A stretch of 64,000 nt of DNA from a bacterium. GTDB lineage: Bacteria; Hinthialibacterota; Hinthialibacteria; OLB16. The first letter of the stretch is position 1. Every line of letters begins with the position of its first letter. The position numbers and the translations under genes were made by a program. The DNA is taken from positions 87,323 through 151,322 of the forward strand of contig JAJVIK010000020.1 of NCBI GenBank assembly GCA_022072055.1, written 5' to 3'. The notes under the pieces are model-generated. The model saw only the letters and a list, made by a program, of their open reading frames with translations. It made no database searches and was not told the DNA's origin. Below, piece by piece: positions 38,394 to 46,968 of this stretch.

Positions 38394-40721
38394 CTAGTAG
38401 AGCGCAACCGCCTCAGTCCCTTCCCCGCGCACCCGAAGGCAGTCCGGCGCGAGCTCCACCTTGGCCCGCGATCCGTTCCGGCTGATCGATAGCGTTTGCC
38501 CTTTGGTGGTCCAATCGTAATCATGGGTGGCCGAATCCGGATTCACCCGAATGAGGGTCACGAACTCCTGCTTCTTGGAAGAGCCGCGCGGCTTGGCGGT
38601 GAGGTGCCACTCGCTGAGATCGAATCCGGCCCAGTTTGCGGGAGGGGGGTCATACCCATCCCGCTGGGAAAGGGCCAGGCCCTCGGGCGCGAGGAACCGA
38701 ACCTCGACGGAGCCCTTCGCTCCCGACCAGAGCGCGCGCGGCGGGGAGGAATCGGGATGGAGCTCGAACTGGCTGGGGGCATGGAGCAGCCAGTCGAACG
38801 GGACCTCGTAGGGGGCTTCGAGAACATCGTGGATCACCACCGTGTCCGGCTTCAGAAAGATCAGGGCGCGTGTCCAACGACGGAGGTTTTCGTAGGACTC
38901 ACCCGCTTCCCCGACCACGATGTCGAAGGATGGGTGAGTCTCGAAGTGAGTGATCCGACCCAGCGCAAGGGGGCTGTGGGCGCGCTGGCCCTCGCCATCC
39001 ACGAGAATGGCGTTCTGTGAGCGAGTGTTCCACATCCAACGCCGGTGGTGGGGGCTGCCGTGAATGTCGCGACGGCCGGTGTTGAGCAGCGCCGGCTCTC
39101 CGCCGATGTTCAGGTGGAACGTGTTGTTGGCGTTGAAGCCGTGGCTCACGCTCCCCATGGGGCTGCTCTTGAAGAACAGCTGGATGTTGTCGGAGGCATC
39201 CGTCAGGTTGGTGTTCATGACCGCCACCCCGACACCCTGGAAGCAAGTCGAGCGGGGGAGGTCGGTGGGAGGCATTCCTTCGCCGACCCGCGCCCGGGCC
39301 GCTTGCAGGAAGCCGATCGGATCCTCACGGAAATCCCCCCGAACTTGATCCGCATACCACTTCCAGTGCGGGTTCCCCGCGCCCGCGGCCAGCATGGCCA
39401 TGAGCGGCCCGCAGGCGGATGGAGTCTGGACCCCTGAGGACATGTCCCCGAAGGCGGTGTGACGGGTCCCCGGCGGGGCCATGTAGAGGGCGAAATACCC
39501 CGTTCGTTTGAAGAAGGGTCTTTCGAACACATCGATCCCAAAAGCCGAATCCATGAGCAGAGTCCAGAATCCGAAACGTTCAAGATAACTCTTCCAATAG
39601 GGAACCCCTTCATGCCAACCGCCATCCCGGTCGCCCCAAACCGGGTAACAGCCATGGAAGACCGTGAGTGAGAACTCCAGCCAGGTCTCAGCTTCGGGGA
39701 TCTCATCGAGGAACGCGAGCGCGAGTTCACCGAGGAAATGCCAGGCGCGGTTCCGGTGGCTTTCGTAAGGCTCCCAGAGGTGCTGGTTTCCCCCGAGGTG
39801 GTCGAAGCATTGACGACCCCGGACGCGCATGATCTCACAAACGCGCGAACGGTCGGATTCGGAGAGCGCGGAGTATGCCCACGAATATGCGCGCGAGGGG
39901 AGATACAGCAGCGGCATGGCGGCTTCATCGTTGTAAGAGTACTCGCTCGCCCCCTCGGGATCCCACTCGCACATGGCCATGAGGAGATCCCGCGCGGCGC
40001 GGCTGTACTTGTCCTCACCTGAGATCAGGCCCACAAAGGCGAGCGTGGAGGCGGCTTCCCCCAGATTCATTGAGCGATCCCGGTTGCCCCACCAGATCTT
40101 CTTCCATTCCTCCCCCTTTCTTTCGATCCCTTCCGGATAGAGCGGGGGTGGTGAGGTGTCGGGGGGGCGCTTCAGCCATTCATCGCATTGCTTGAGAAGC
40201 GCGGCCCAGCGCCCCGCCTGTGGGCCGTTCGCGAGCCCTCTTAAGCCCGCCACCTCTTCCGGCCGCAGGAGCAGGCGCGGGTGTTCCTTGGGGATGCGCT
40301 TTCTCAAGTCGGAAAGAGTCGGTTGAGGGCAAGCGGGGGCATCGGGAGCCAGGGTGAAGCGGCGGGTCTCGCTCCAACCGGAGCGATTCCCCTCCGGGTC
40401 GAAGGCGGAGTAGCGCCAGTAGAGTGTCTTATCGACCGGAAACAAGATGGAGGGACAGTGCGCCGACCAGGGTGTTCGAGTGACTTCATAGATGAGGTTG
40501 GAGAACTCGGACGCATCGGAAACCTGGAGCGCATACCCCGAAGCCTCCTCAAGCGGTCTCCAAGTGAAGCTCGGTGGGTTAACTTCGGCGGGCTGGTCCT
40601 CGGAGGGTCGAAAGCCCCAGGTTCCGGGTGGGGGTGGGGAATCGTTGACGCTCACCCCCCCGGCGGCTTTGGCCAGAAGCACAGACAGAATCAGGATCAC
40701 CTCAAGGCGTCTCATACCCAT
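38394..40721 (-). CDS. secreted heparinase II/III-like polysaccharide lyase (DUF4962 type)
   Basis: 775 residues. A signal peptide (MRRLEVILILSVLLAKAAGG) is followed by a DUF4962-like N-terminal beta domain (FTWRPLEEASGYALQVSDAS), an alpha/alpha toroid (HPRLLLRPEEVAGLRGLANG, YSYNDEAAMPLLYLPSRAYS, NQHLWEPYESHRNRAWHFLG), and a C-terminal heparinase-type beta sandwich (GFNANNTFHLNIGGEPALLN, FKPDTVVIHDVLEAPYEVP). His and Tyr residues suited to lyase chemistry are present, but the substrate is not determined; heparin/alginate-like uronides are the family theme. Start ATG 40721 or 40715 overlaps the sulfotransferase end by about 20 bases, so translation is coupled. Confidence 0.85.
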   Translation of the reverse strand: MGMRRLEVILILSVLLAKAAGGVSVNDSPPPPGTWGFRPSEDQPAEVNPPSFTWRPLEEASGYALQVSDASEFSNLIYEVTRTPWSAHCPSILFPVDKTLYWRYSAFDPEGNRSGWSETRRFTLAPDAPACPQPTLSDLRKRIPKEHPRLLLRPEEVAGLRGLANGPQAGRWAALLKQCDEWLKRPPDTSPPPLYPEGIERKGEEWKKIWWGNRDRSMNLGEAASTLAFVGLISGEDKYSRAARDLLMAMCEWDPEGASEYSYNDEAAMPLLYLPSRAYSWAYSALSESDRSRVCEIMRVRGRQCFDHLGGNQHLWEPYESHRNRAWHFLGELALAFLDEIPEAETWLEFSLTVFHGCYPVWGDRDGGWHEGVPYWKSYLERFGFWTLLMDSAFGIDVFERPFFKRTGYFALYMAPPGTRHTAFGDMSSGVQTPSACGPLMAMLAAGAGNPHWKWYADQVRGDFREDPIGFLQAARARVGEGMPPTDLPRSTCFQGVGVAVMNTNLTDASDNIQLFFKSSPMGSVSHGFNANNTFHLNIGGEPALLNTGRRDIHGSPHHRRWMWNTRSQNAILVDGEGQRAHSPLALGRITHFETHPSFDIVVGEAGESYENLRRWTRALIFLKPDTVVIHDVLEAPYEVPFDWLLHAPSQFELHPDSSPPRALWSGAKGSVEVRFLAPEGLALSQRDGYDPPPANWAGFDLSEWHLTAKPRGSSKKQEFVTLIRVNPDSATHDYDWTTKGQTLSISRNGSRAKVELAPDCLRVRGEGTEAVALY

Positions 40722-41442
40722 ACTCCCGCATCGCCGTCTCCAGAAAGTCAAAATAGTTCTCCCCCTCATCTTTCTTGTAACGTCCGACCGGATCGGGATT
40801 GACGGGGACTCGCGCAAGCGGAAAGCCGAGGAAGGCCTCCAAGCGGGAAAGCGCCTCTTCCTGATAGAGGACAAAATCCTCGAAGCGAACCTCAATCCGG
40901 TTTTCCGGTCGGGGAATCGCGTGGACCAGATCATACTGGTATTTCCAGGAAATGGCCCGCCTTAAGCGGATATCCTGCGTGTCGGGGTATTGGATGTTGA
41001 AGTCATGAAGGTCATCCGTGACATGCGCACCCAGAATGCTATCGCGCGGGTTACGGACCCAGAAGATGTATTTGGCGTCCGGGAACATGCGGACAATCCA
41101 AGGATACGCGAGCGTGGTTTCCGGAATCTTCCAACCTCTGTAAGCCGCCTTGCTTTCGAGGACAGTGCGCAGGAACGAATGAATCAGGCGAGTGAACTCG
41201 GGGTCGATGGGACGGTCGAGGAGATCGCTCCAATCCCACTCCAAGTCGCCTTTCCACTTCACCCGCGTTCCGAGGATCCGGCAGGCTTCGTACATCTCCT
41301 CGGGTGGGATGAGGTCCCAGGATTCGTTGAGCGGTTCGCCCATGTAGACGCCGCTCTCGGCCAGGGTTTGGGAAATGGCGCGAGTGCCGGAATGGCCGCG
41401 TCCGATGATGGTGATGAGCTGTGTCCCCTGCGTCATTCGCAT
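40702..41442 (-). CDS. sulfotransferase-family protein
   Basis: 246 residues. The N-terminal IIGRGHSGTRAISQTLAESG corresponds to the 5'-phosphosulfate-binding loop of PAPS-dependent sulfotransferases, and IFWVRNPRDSILGAHV supplies the 3'-phosphate-binding Arg/Ser region (RNPRDSI, residues about 129-135). No signal peptide or membrane span is present, so it acts in the cytoplasm. It would transfer sulfate from PAPS to a carbohydrate or small molecule. It overlaps the heparinase-like gene and is followed upstream by hicA and a sulfatase-like gene, suggesting a locus dealing with sulfated glycans. Confidence 0.85.
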   Translation of the reverse strand: MRMTQGTQLITIIGRGHSGTRAISQTLAESGVYMGEPLNESWDLIPPEEMYEACRILGTRVKWKGDLEWDWSDLLDRPIDPEFTRLIHSFLRTVLESKAAYRGWKIPETTLAYPWIVRMFPDAKYIFWVRNPRDSILGAHVTDDLHDFNIQYPDTQDIRLRRAISWKYQYDLVHAIPRPENRIEVRFEDFVLYQEEALSRLEAFLGFPLARVPVNPDPVGRYKKDEGENYFDFLETAMREYGYETP

Positions 41443-41473
41443 GCAGGCGCGCCGTCTTTCATCGAGCCGCCCC

Positions 41474-41713
41474 TTAGAGTCGATCGATCAGCTCATCCTT
41501 TGGGATGCCTGTCCAGAGGCTCACTCGAGACAGAATATCGTTCAGGGTTCCCTTGGCGATGGTTTCATGCATGGGAACAGTAACGGAATGTGTCCCGACA
41601 GGAGGCTTTCGCGAGTAGCGAGCGTGGCTCCCCCGTTGCCGTTGAAGGGCGTACCCCAGGGATTCGAGCAGAGCTGCCGGCTCCCTGCCGCTAATCGGCG
41701 GCAACCGTGGCAT
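41474..41713 (-). CDS. HicA-like mRNA interferase toxin (orphan)
   Basis: 79 residues matching the HicA/YcfA fold: SGREPAALLESLGYALQRQR, then GSHARY with the catalytic His, and VPMHETIAKGTLNDIL. HicA cleaves mRNA and is normally paired with the antitoxin HicB. No HicB frame is present in the 55 bases upstream or the 31 bases downstream, so it is an orphan here. It may be non-toxic, controlled by a HicB elsewhere, or part of the sulfatase-sulfotransferase operon in which it sits. Confidence 0.86.
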   Translation of the reverse strand: MPRLPPISGREPAALLESLGYALQRQRGSHARYSRKPPVGTHSVTVPMHETIAKGTLNDILSRVSLWTGIPKDELIDRL

Positions 41714-41768
41714 GATGAGCTTCCACCTTGAGGAGCATCCTTTTCAGCCCTCCTTACCTCTGGGGAGT

Positions 41769-43163
41769 CTACCTCTTCGTCGCGCGCGCTTGAAGGCGCT
41801 TGGCCATCGCCGGGTCGCCGATGTGCAGGGTGTCGTAAGCCTGCTGCGAGGTCTTGAACGGGCCGCCGATGTGGTCATAGCCGTGCCACAGCAGGTTGGT
41901 GACCATGGAGTTCGGGCGTCCGGTTTCCTTCTCGCGGCGCGCGATCCAGTCGCGCATGCGCTCCTCGAGCATCGCCGCCACCTTCTTCTCCTTCCTTGCC
42001 AGGTTGTGGTTCTCCTCCGGATCCTCGATCAGGTTGTACAGCTCCACTTCCGGCTTGAAATGAAAATCGGGCTCCAGGGCGTGGATCAGCTTCCACTCCG
42101 GTGTGCGCCAACCATGCTTGCGCATCCAGGTGCATTCGGTGATGTAGAACTCGGTTTCCGGTTTTCGTCGTTTCCCTCGCATTTCTCCAAGCAGACTTGC
42201 GCCATCGAACTTGATCTTGGGTTTCACGCCGAGGATATCGAGGATGGTGGGGGTTACACTCTTGAGTGTGCAGTAGCCCGGGAGTCGGAGACCCTCGGGG
42301 ACCTTGCCCGGCATGCGGAACACCAGCGGCACCTTGAGCGTGGGTTCATAGAGACCGTGGTGATCGAAATAACAATCATGATCATAGAGAGTTTCACCGT
42401 GATCGCTGTCCAACACGACGAGGGAGTTCTCATCCAATCCCAGCGCGGTGATCGTGGCGAAGATGTTTTGGATGCAGGCGTCCATGTAGGCCACCGCGCC
42501 GTCATATTGGGCAATAATATAATCCTTGTCGCGCACCCCGGGCGGCATCCAGCAGGCGAAGAAATCGCGGAACGGCTTGAAGGCGAACACGGGCTCCATG
42601 GACTTGTTCTTGGGATCAAACTCGTCGCCATCGTAAAACAAGCGCTCGAACGGGCGCGGCGGGAGGTAGGGGGAGTGCGGGTCCATGTGACGGAGAAACA
42701 GGAAGAAGGGTTTTCCGGTCTTGGCGAGCGCCTTCAGCTCCGGCAGCGCCTGGGCGTTCAAATTCTCGGCCTTGGGACTGCGCCCCTGCTCCCAGCTCCC
42801 CCAACCCTCATAGCTGAGGTGCTTGTCGAATCCCCTGGAGGCCGGGTTGCCGTCGAAACCGACACAGGTGGTCCGATAGCCTTCCTTCTTGAGTATCTCC
42901 GCGAGGGTCGCCACGCCGGGAGCGAAGGTCCCCTTGTGACGCAGCGCGACGATGTTGGTTCCGAAGGCATCCAACCCGGTGAACATGTTGCTGTAGGCCG
43001 AGGTGGTTGGGATATGCGGACTGAAGGTGTGTTCAAAGACCGTCCCCCCCTTCGCCCACTTGTCGATATGCGGGGTGGTCAGGCGATGATAGCCATACAG
43101 GCTCATGTGATCGGCGCGCAGGCTATCGATGCCGATCAGGATCAAGTTGGGTTTACGGGGCAT
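41769..43163 (-). CDS. sulfatase-superfamily hydrolase lacking the formylglycine Cys
   Basis: 464 residues without a signal peptide. The fold is clear: NLILIGIDSLRADHMSLYG at the start, FLFLRHMDPHSPY, and the metal-site VVLDSDHGETLYDHD. In FGly sulfatases a Cys or Ser stands ten residues before the Gly of the TG pair; here the segment is PTTSAYSNMFTG, so Thr53 occupies that place and the PSR motif is missing. A Thr nucleophile is typical of phosphatase or phosphoethanolamine-transferase relatives and of NPP. The enzyme may therefore be a phospho- or phosphono-hydrolase. It heads the minus-strand group with hicA, sulfotransferase and the heparinase-like lyase. Confidence 0.85.
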   Translation of the reverse strand: MPRKPNLILIGIDSLRADHMSLYGYHRLTTPHIDKWAKGGTVFEHTFSPHIPTTSAYSNMFTGLDAFGTNIVALRHKGTFAPGVATLAEILKKEGYRTTCVGFDGNPASRGFDKHLSYEGWGSWEQGRSPKAENLNAQALPELKALAKTGKPFFLFLRHMDPHSPYLPPRPFERLFYDGDEFDPKNKSMEPVFAFKPFRDFFACWMPPGVRDKDYIIAQYDGAVAYMDACIQNIFATITALGLDENSLVVLDSDHGETLYDHDCYFDHHGLYEPTLKVPLVFRMPGKVPEGLRLPGYCTLKSVTPTILDILGVKPKIKFDGASLLGEMRGKRRKPETEFYITECTWMRKHGWRTPEWKLIHALEPDFHFKPEVELYNLIEDPEENHNLARKEKKVAAMLEERMRDWIARREKETGRPNSMVTNLLWHGYDHIGGPFKTSQQAYDTLHIGDPAMAKRLQARATKR

Positions 43164-43212
43164 GAAGATGTTCCTTCTTCGGAGAATTCAAACCAATTGT
43201 GGACTTGATCGA

Positions 43213-44331
43213 TCATCCCACAGATGATCCGGGAGTCGGTAGGGGGCGGGAGGGCCCCCCCTTTAGGGCCGCCTGAAACACAAGGAACTCGCCGAGATTG
43301 CTTAGGGTGAGCAGGCCCACGATCCGCCCGTTGCGGATCGCGGGCGCGGTGTGGCACTGGGACTCCTGGAGACGCAAGAACACATTCTCGAGCATCTCGC
43401 CCGGGTCCACCTTCACAAACTCCCGGCGCATGGCCTCGGCCACCAACGCGCTGGGACCGCTCGACTGAAGCCCCGCCACCAGGTCGCCCTGGGTCAGGAT
43501 GCCCACAACCTCCCCGCTCTGAACCACCGGGAAATCCTGCTGCCAGCCTTGAAGGGTGAGACGGACCGCCTCCGCAAGGCTGTCGGCGGGGGCCAGGGTG
43601 TGAAACTCGGTCAGCATCGCGCGCGCCACCGGAATCCCCGAGAGCGAGGATTTGAGCTGCACCATGCTGGATTCCTGCGCCGCGCCGATCCAGACAAACA
43701 GCGCGATGAACAACAGGAACGGGCTTGTGAACAACCCAACGAAGCCGAACAGAAAAGCCATCGCCTGGCCGATGGAGGCGGCGATCTGGGTGGCTTGAGT
43801 GTAATCCATGCGGGTGGCCAGCATGGCGCGCAGGACTCGTCCTCCGTCCATCGGGAAGGCCGGAAGAAGGTTGAACAGGACCAAGAACAGATTGACCACC
43901 ATCAGGCGCTGGAGCAACGACCCCTGCGTGAAATCGAAGTCGGCGAGCGGGGCCGGCGCGCCGGTCAGACTGAGCCAAACAAAGAGCGCGATGGCGATGG
44001 CCACATTGACCAGAGGTCCCGCCACCGCCACCCAGAGCTCCTGGAGGGGCTTTTCCGGCATGCGCTCGAGACGGGCGAGTCCACCGATCGGGAGCAAGGT
44101 GATGTCCCGGGTGGCGATTCCAAAGCTCCGGGCGGCAAGGGCATGCCCCAGCTCATGCAGGAACACACACCCGAACAGCGCGCACAGGAACACAACGCCA
44201 GTGATGGCCGCGGCGGCGTTCCCACCCGCCGCGAGATGGGCCATCCCCACAAACAGCAACAAGATCAGGAAGGTGGCGTGGAGGTAAACCTCAATCCCCG
44301 CGATGGAGCCGATGCGAAAGGACCATTTCAT
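43213..44331 (-). CDS. site-2 protease family (M50) metalloprotease with CBS domains
   Basis: 372 residues starting at ATG 44331 (MKWSFRIGS). Six or so hydrophobic segments surround the zinc motif HELGH (within VFLHELGHALAARSFG) and a later NLLPAFPMDGGRVLRA, the second metal-ligand region of S2P enzymes. Residues about 240-360 contain two CBS domains (PVARAMLTEFHTLAP, VAEAMRREFVKVDPGEMLE), a combination known for the Rv2625c-like group. Such proteases cut substrates in the membrane, and CBS domains sense adenosyl ligands. The start overlaps the preceding stop by ATGA, closing an operon with four upstream genes. Confidence 0.92.
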   Translation of the reverse strand: MKWSFRIGSIAGIEVYLHATFLILLLFVGMAHLAAGGNAAAAITGVVFLCALFGCVFLHELGHALAARSFGIATRDITLLPIGGLARLERMPEKPLQELWVAVAGPLVNVAIAIALFVWLSLTGAPAPLADFDFTQGSLLQRLMVVNLFLVLFNLLPAFPMDGGRVLRAMLATRMDYTQATQIAASIGQAMAFLFGFVGLFTSPFLLFIALFVWIGAAQESSMVQLKSSLSGIPVARAMLTEFHTLAPADSLAEAVRLTLQGWQQDFPVVQSGEVVGILTQGDLVAGLQSSGPSALVAEAMRREFVKVDPGEMLENVFLRLQESQCHTAPAIRNGRIVGLLTLSNLGEFLVFQAALKGGPSRPLPTPGSSVG

Positions 44332-44540
44332 GGTTGTTCGGCCTTGTCCTCCACCTTGTATCCCTTCTCCTCGGCGAGCTTGCGCCAATATTTGTAATCG
44401 CTGCGGATATCGAGGGCCGGCTTGTAAGGGATCTGTCTTTCCTCAAACGAAGTAATTCCAGAGCGCTTGAGGGCAAGAATAAGGTCTCTCATTCCGGAAA
44501 TGGACCTAAGTCGCCGAACATATTCTTCCGCGGAAATCAT
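44328..44540 (-). CDS. small conserved-looking protein of unknown function
   Basis: 70 residues (MISAEEYVRRLRSISGMRDL, then YKPALDIRSDYKYWRKLAEE). It is charged and helical, without a signal or membrane span. Both ends overlap neighbours by four bases: its ATG with the nucleotidyltransferase stop and its stop with the M50 start, so it is a genuine operon member. It may be the antitoxin-like or substrate partner of the nucleotidyltransferase, but no motif shows this. Confidence 0.6.
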   Translation of the reverse strand: MISAEEYVRRLRSISGMRDLILALKRSGITSFEERQIPYKPALDIRSDYKYWRKLAEEKGYKVEDKAEQP

Positions 44541-45004
44541 TTCTCTGCCTCGCCGCCAATAAGTTTGCTTAAACCCTCTATATCGATCCGATCCTTACCC
44601 GACATGCGCCCTCGTTTGAGGGCAATGACCACCTCCGGTCTAGCGACTCTATACTGGTCTTCATTGTACTTGAGGATGGCGGCTGTTTCGATTCCCCGAC
44701 GAAATTCCTCTTGGTCCGCAAGGAGAAAATCAGCGATCATCACCGCCTCTCCTTGGATTTTCACAAGCCGCCGGATTCGGACGTCCAGGAAATCCATAGG
44801 AGCCGAAAGGTCCAGGTAACCATGTGAATGAAGCAGCGGAGGAATAGAATTCCAATCCTCGGGCCTGATCAAAAGGTCGATATCCTCTGTCGCCCGGGCC
44901 TCGACCCACAGGTTATAGGCAAGCCCGCCAACAATCGCGTACGGAATACCCGCCCCCTCAAGCGCTCTTGTGATGAGGCGTAGTTCCTCAAAGAGGCTGA
45001 TCAT
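44537..45004 (-). CDS. nucleotidyltransferase of the AbiEii/MNT-like type
   Basis: 155 residues. The motif VGGLAYNLWVEARATEDIDL carries the nucleotidyltransferase pattern GG-x9-R-x-T-x-D-x-D (Asp39 and Asp41 region), typical of AbiEii or MenT-like proteins, which modify tRNA 3' ends in toxin systems, and of related small transferases. The C-terminal part (RPEVVIALKRGRMSGKDRID) is the usual dimer/regulation region. It lacks a recognisable AbiEi antitoxin; the 70-residue protein translated next is the only close candidate partner. Overlaps of four bases on both sides suggest co-expression. Confidence 0.78.
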   Translation of the reverse strand: MISLFEELRLITRALEGAGIPYAIVGGLAYNLWVEARATEDIDLLIRPEDWNSIPPLLHSHGYLDLSAPMDFLDVRIRRLVKIQGEAVMIADFLLADQEEFRRGIETAAILKYNEDQYRVARPEVVIALKRGRMSGKDRIDIEGLSKLIGGEAEK

Positions 45005-45801
45005 CTCGCTCCCAGCCCCTTCAGGATCGCGTTCAGGTAACCGTAGCTCTCGGCCGCGATCATGGCCCTCCGGGAGAGATCATATTCGCCCGCGCCGATG
45101 ACCTCCAGGCACACCGGACCGCTATAGCCGCCATCGACCAGGGCCTTGCAGTAGGCGTGCAGGTTGATGTCGCCGCGTCCGCAGGCCTGCAGGCGGGCGT
45201 CTCCGGGGCTGGGTCCGGGTCCCTTGCAGTCGCGGATATGAATGTGCCTGGTCCTCGATAGGACCGGTGGAAGCGCCTCCTCCGGCTTTTCACCCGCGCG
45301 GTGGATGTGGCTCGGGTCCATGTCAATCCCGAAGCCGGGAGACTTAATCCTTTCCAAGGCGCGCAAGGTCGTCGGCGTGTTGTCGATGCAGCAGCCCACA
45401 TGAGCTTTCACACAGAGGGTCACCCCGTACGTCTCGGCCTTCTCCGCCAACTTGGCGATGAGGTCAGTCTGGCGCGCGAAGTCTTCCTCGCTGCCGCTCT
45501 TCCCGCCCGGACCGATGTTGACAATGGGGATGCCGATCGCCTGTCCAGCCTCGAAGGCTTTGATCAGACGATCCTCATCGAGGGCCGCTTCCTCCATGGA
45601 AAGGAGTTTGAGGTTGTACTTCTCGGAGAGCTCCTTGATCTGGTCGATCTGCGGCTTCCAGTCATCAAGGACAAGATGCTCGCACATGCCTTGGATCGCG
45701 GAGATCTCGATGCCGTCATATCCCGCCCAGGCGATGTGCTGGAAAGCGGTTTCGAGTTCAAGGTTGGCGAAGAGGACTGAGTTCGCGCCGAGGTGGATCA
45801 T
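45001..45801 (-). CDS. sugar phosphate isomerase/epimerase (AP endonuclease 2 TIM barrel)
   Basis: 266 residues. The IolE/hydroxypyruvate-isomerase barrel signature is seen as HLGANSVLFANLELETAFQH, AWAGYDGIEISAIQ, VNIGPGGKSG and FGIDMDPSHIHRAGE, with Glu34, Asp170 and His-containing segments suited to a metal site. It is one of the most common enzymes next to Gfo/Idh oxidoreductases in Planctomycetes-like genomes and would interconvert a keto sugar formed by that dehydrogenase. It follows the oxidoreductase by five bases and overlaps the nucleotidyltransferase start. Confidence 0.9.
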   Translation of the reverse strand: MIHLGANSVLFANLELETAFQHIAWAGYDGIEISAIQGMCEHLVLDDWKPQIDQIKELSEKYNLKLLSMEEAALDEDRLIKAFEAGQAIGIPIVNIGPGGKSGSEEDFARQTDLIAKLAEKAETYGVTLCVKAHVGCCIDNTPTTLRALERIKSPGFGIDMDPSHIHRAGEKPEEALPPVLSRTRHIHIRDCKGPGPSPGDARLQACGRGDINLHAYCKALVDGGYSGPVCLEVIGAGEYDLSRRAMIAAESYGYLNAILKGLGAR

Positions 45802-45806
45802 AATAA

Positions 45807-46796
45807 TTACACCTCCTCCACCTTCCGCGAATGAAACGACCGGATCGCAGCCTCAATCACCCGTTGAGCCTTGAGAGCCTCCAGGCCGGAGGCTTCAATT
45901 CGGTCGGGAGGAGTCTTTTCCAGGAGCTGTTTGACCCAGTACGCGATCCGGCTCTTGAAAGTCTCGCCGAAGCTCATCATCCCGCCCAGGTAATCATAGC
46001 GCTCCACCTCACGGCTTTGGCGAGGATAAAAAGTCAGATGCTCGCAGGCGTCCTCGAGAACAAAGCGCCCATCCGATCCCGCCACATCACAGGACTCCAG
46101 GCCGAAGCTTCCGCCCGCGTCATAGCTGCCGACCAGGTTCCCGATCACCCCGCTCTCGAACTCCATCCCAATCTGCGCGTTGGACCAGATGGTTCTTCCC
46201 TTCCCCCTGGAAAGAAACGCGCACACGGCCTTGATGTCGCCACAGAAGTATCGCATCACATCGATGGAGTGTGGATGCAGGGCGCGGAGATGAAACCAGG
46301 GCGAGGACTCGTTCGGATTGGGGATCCACATGCGCATGTTGATCATGTGGAGCTGCCCCAGCCTACCGTTCCCCACCCACTCCTTGGCGCGCAACGCGGC
46401 GGGGGTAAAACGGTGGTTCAGGTTGACCGCATAGGGGATGCCCCGGTCGCGCGCGAGCGCCACCATTTCCTCGGCCTTGGGGATCTCGTTCGAGATCGGC
46501 TTCTCCCCGAGGGTAGGAATGCCCGCGGCGAGCAATTCCATTGTCGGAGTGTGGTGGTCACCGCCGTTTTCGACCCCCGCCGTGCACATGCTGGCGGCAT
46601 CGAGGGCAGGCCCGCTCTCCAGCATTTCCCGGACACTGTAGAAGGCCCGGGCGCCGTAATCCGCGGCGGCCTTGTCGGCCTTCTCGCGAAGGATGTCGCA
46701 GACCGCGACAATCTCGGTTTCAGGGAGTTCCTGGTAAACTTTGGCATGGACATTCCCGATGTTGCCCATGCCGACAATGGCGATGCGAAGAGGCAT
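45807..46796 (-). CDS. Gfo/Idh/MocA-family oxidoreductase
   Basis: 329 residues. The Rossmann motif IVGMGNIGNVHAKVYQ is at the start, followed by the conserved EKPISNEIPKAEEM (the EKP catalytic Lys) and a Gfo/Idh C-terminal domain (FHLRALHPHSIDVMRYFCG). It would oxidise a sugar or cyclitol hydroxyl with NAD(P)+. Together with the isomerase gene five bases downstream it forms a sugar catabolic pair. The gene is divergent from higBA. Substrate specificity cannot be assigned. Confidence 0.92.
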   Translation of the reverse strand: MPLRIAIVGMGNIGNVHAKVYQELPETEIVAVCDILREKADKAAADYGARAFYSVREMLESGPALDAASMCTAGVENGGDHHTPTMELLAAGIPTLGEKPISNEIPKAEEMVALARDRGIPYAVNLNHRFTPAALRAKEWVGNGRLGQLHMINMRMWIPNPNESSPWFHLRALHPHSIDVMRYFCGDIKAVCAFLSRGKGRTIWSNAQIGMEFESGVIGNLVGSYDAGGSFGLESCDVAGSDGRFVLEDACEHLTFYPRQSREVERYDYLGGMMSFGETFKSRIAYWVKQLLEKTPPDRIEASGLEALKAQRVIEAAIRSFHSRKVEEV

Positions 46797-46937
46797 TTTC
46801 GGATACGGCTCCCGTCTGGAGTGGTTCTCAGTCTGAACAAACGATTATCGCATGACCAGGTGGAACGGTACATATCCGAGATCATTCGCCTTGGATTGGG
46901 GACCCGCGCGGGTCCTTCCGAAGGGGGATTCTCTTGC

Positions 46938-46968
46938 ATATCGAATTTGATATAATCGCTTAAGCGAT
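46938..46968 (+). promoter_or_regulatory. higBA promoter with paired palindromic operators
   Basis: An extended -10 TGaTATAAT (46948-46956) lies inside two palindromes: ATATC...GATAT at 46938-46953 (14 of 16 symmetric) and ATCGCTTAAGCGAT, a perfect 14-bp palindrome at 46955-46968 that includes the first two bases of the higB ATG. No Shine-Dalgarno is present before the ATG at 46967, so the mRNA leader would be at most a few bases. This is the expected layout for autorepression by HigA. Confidence 0.7.
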
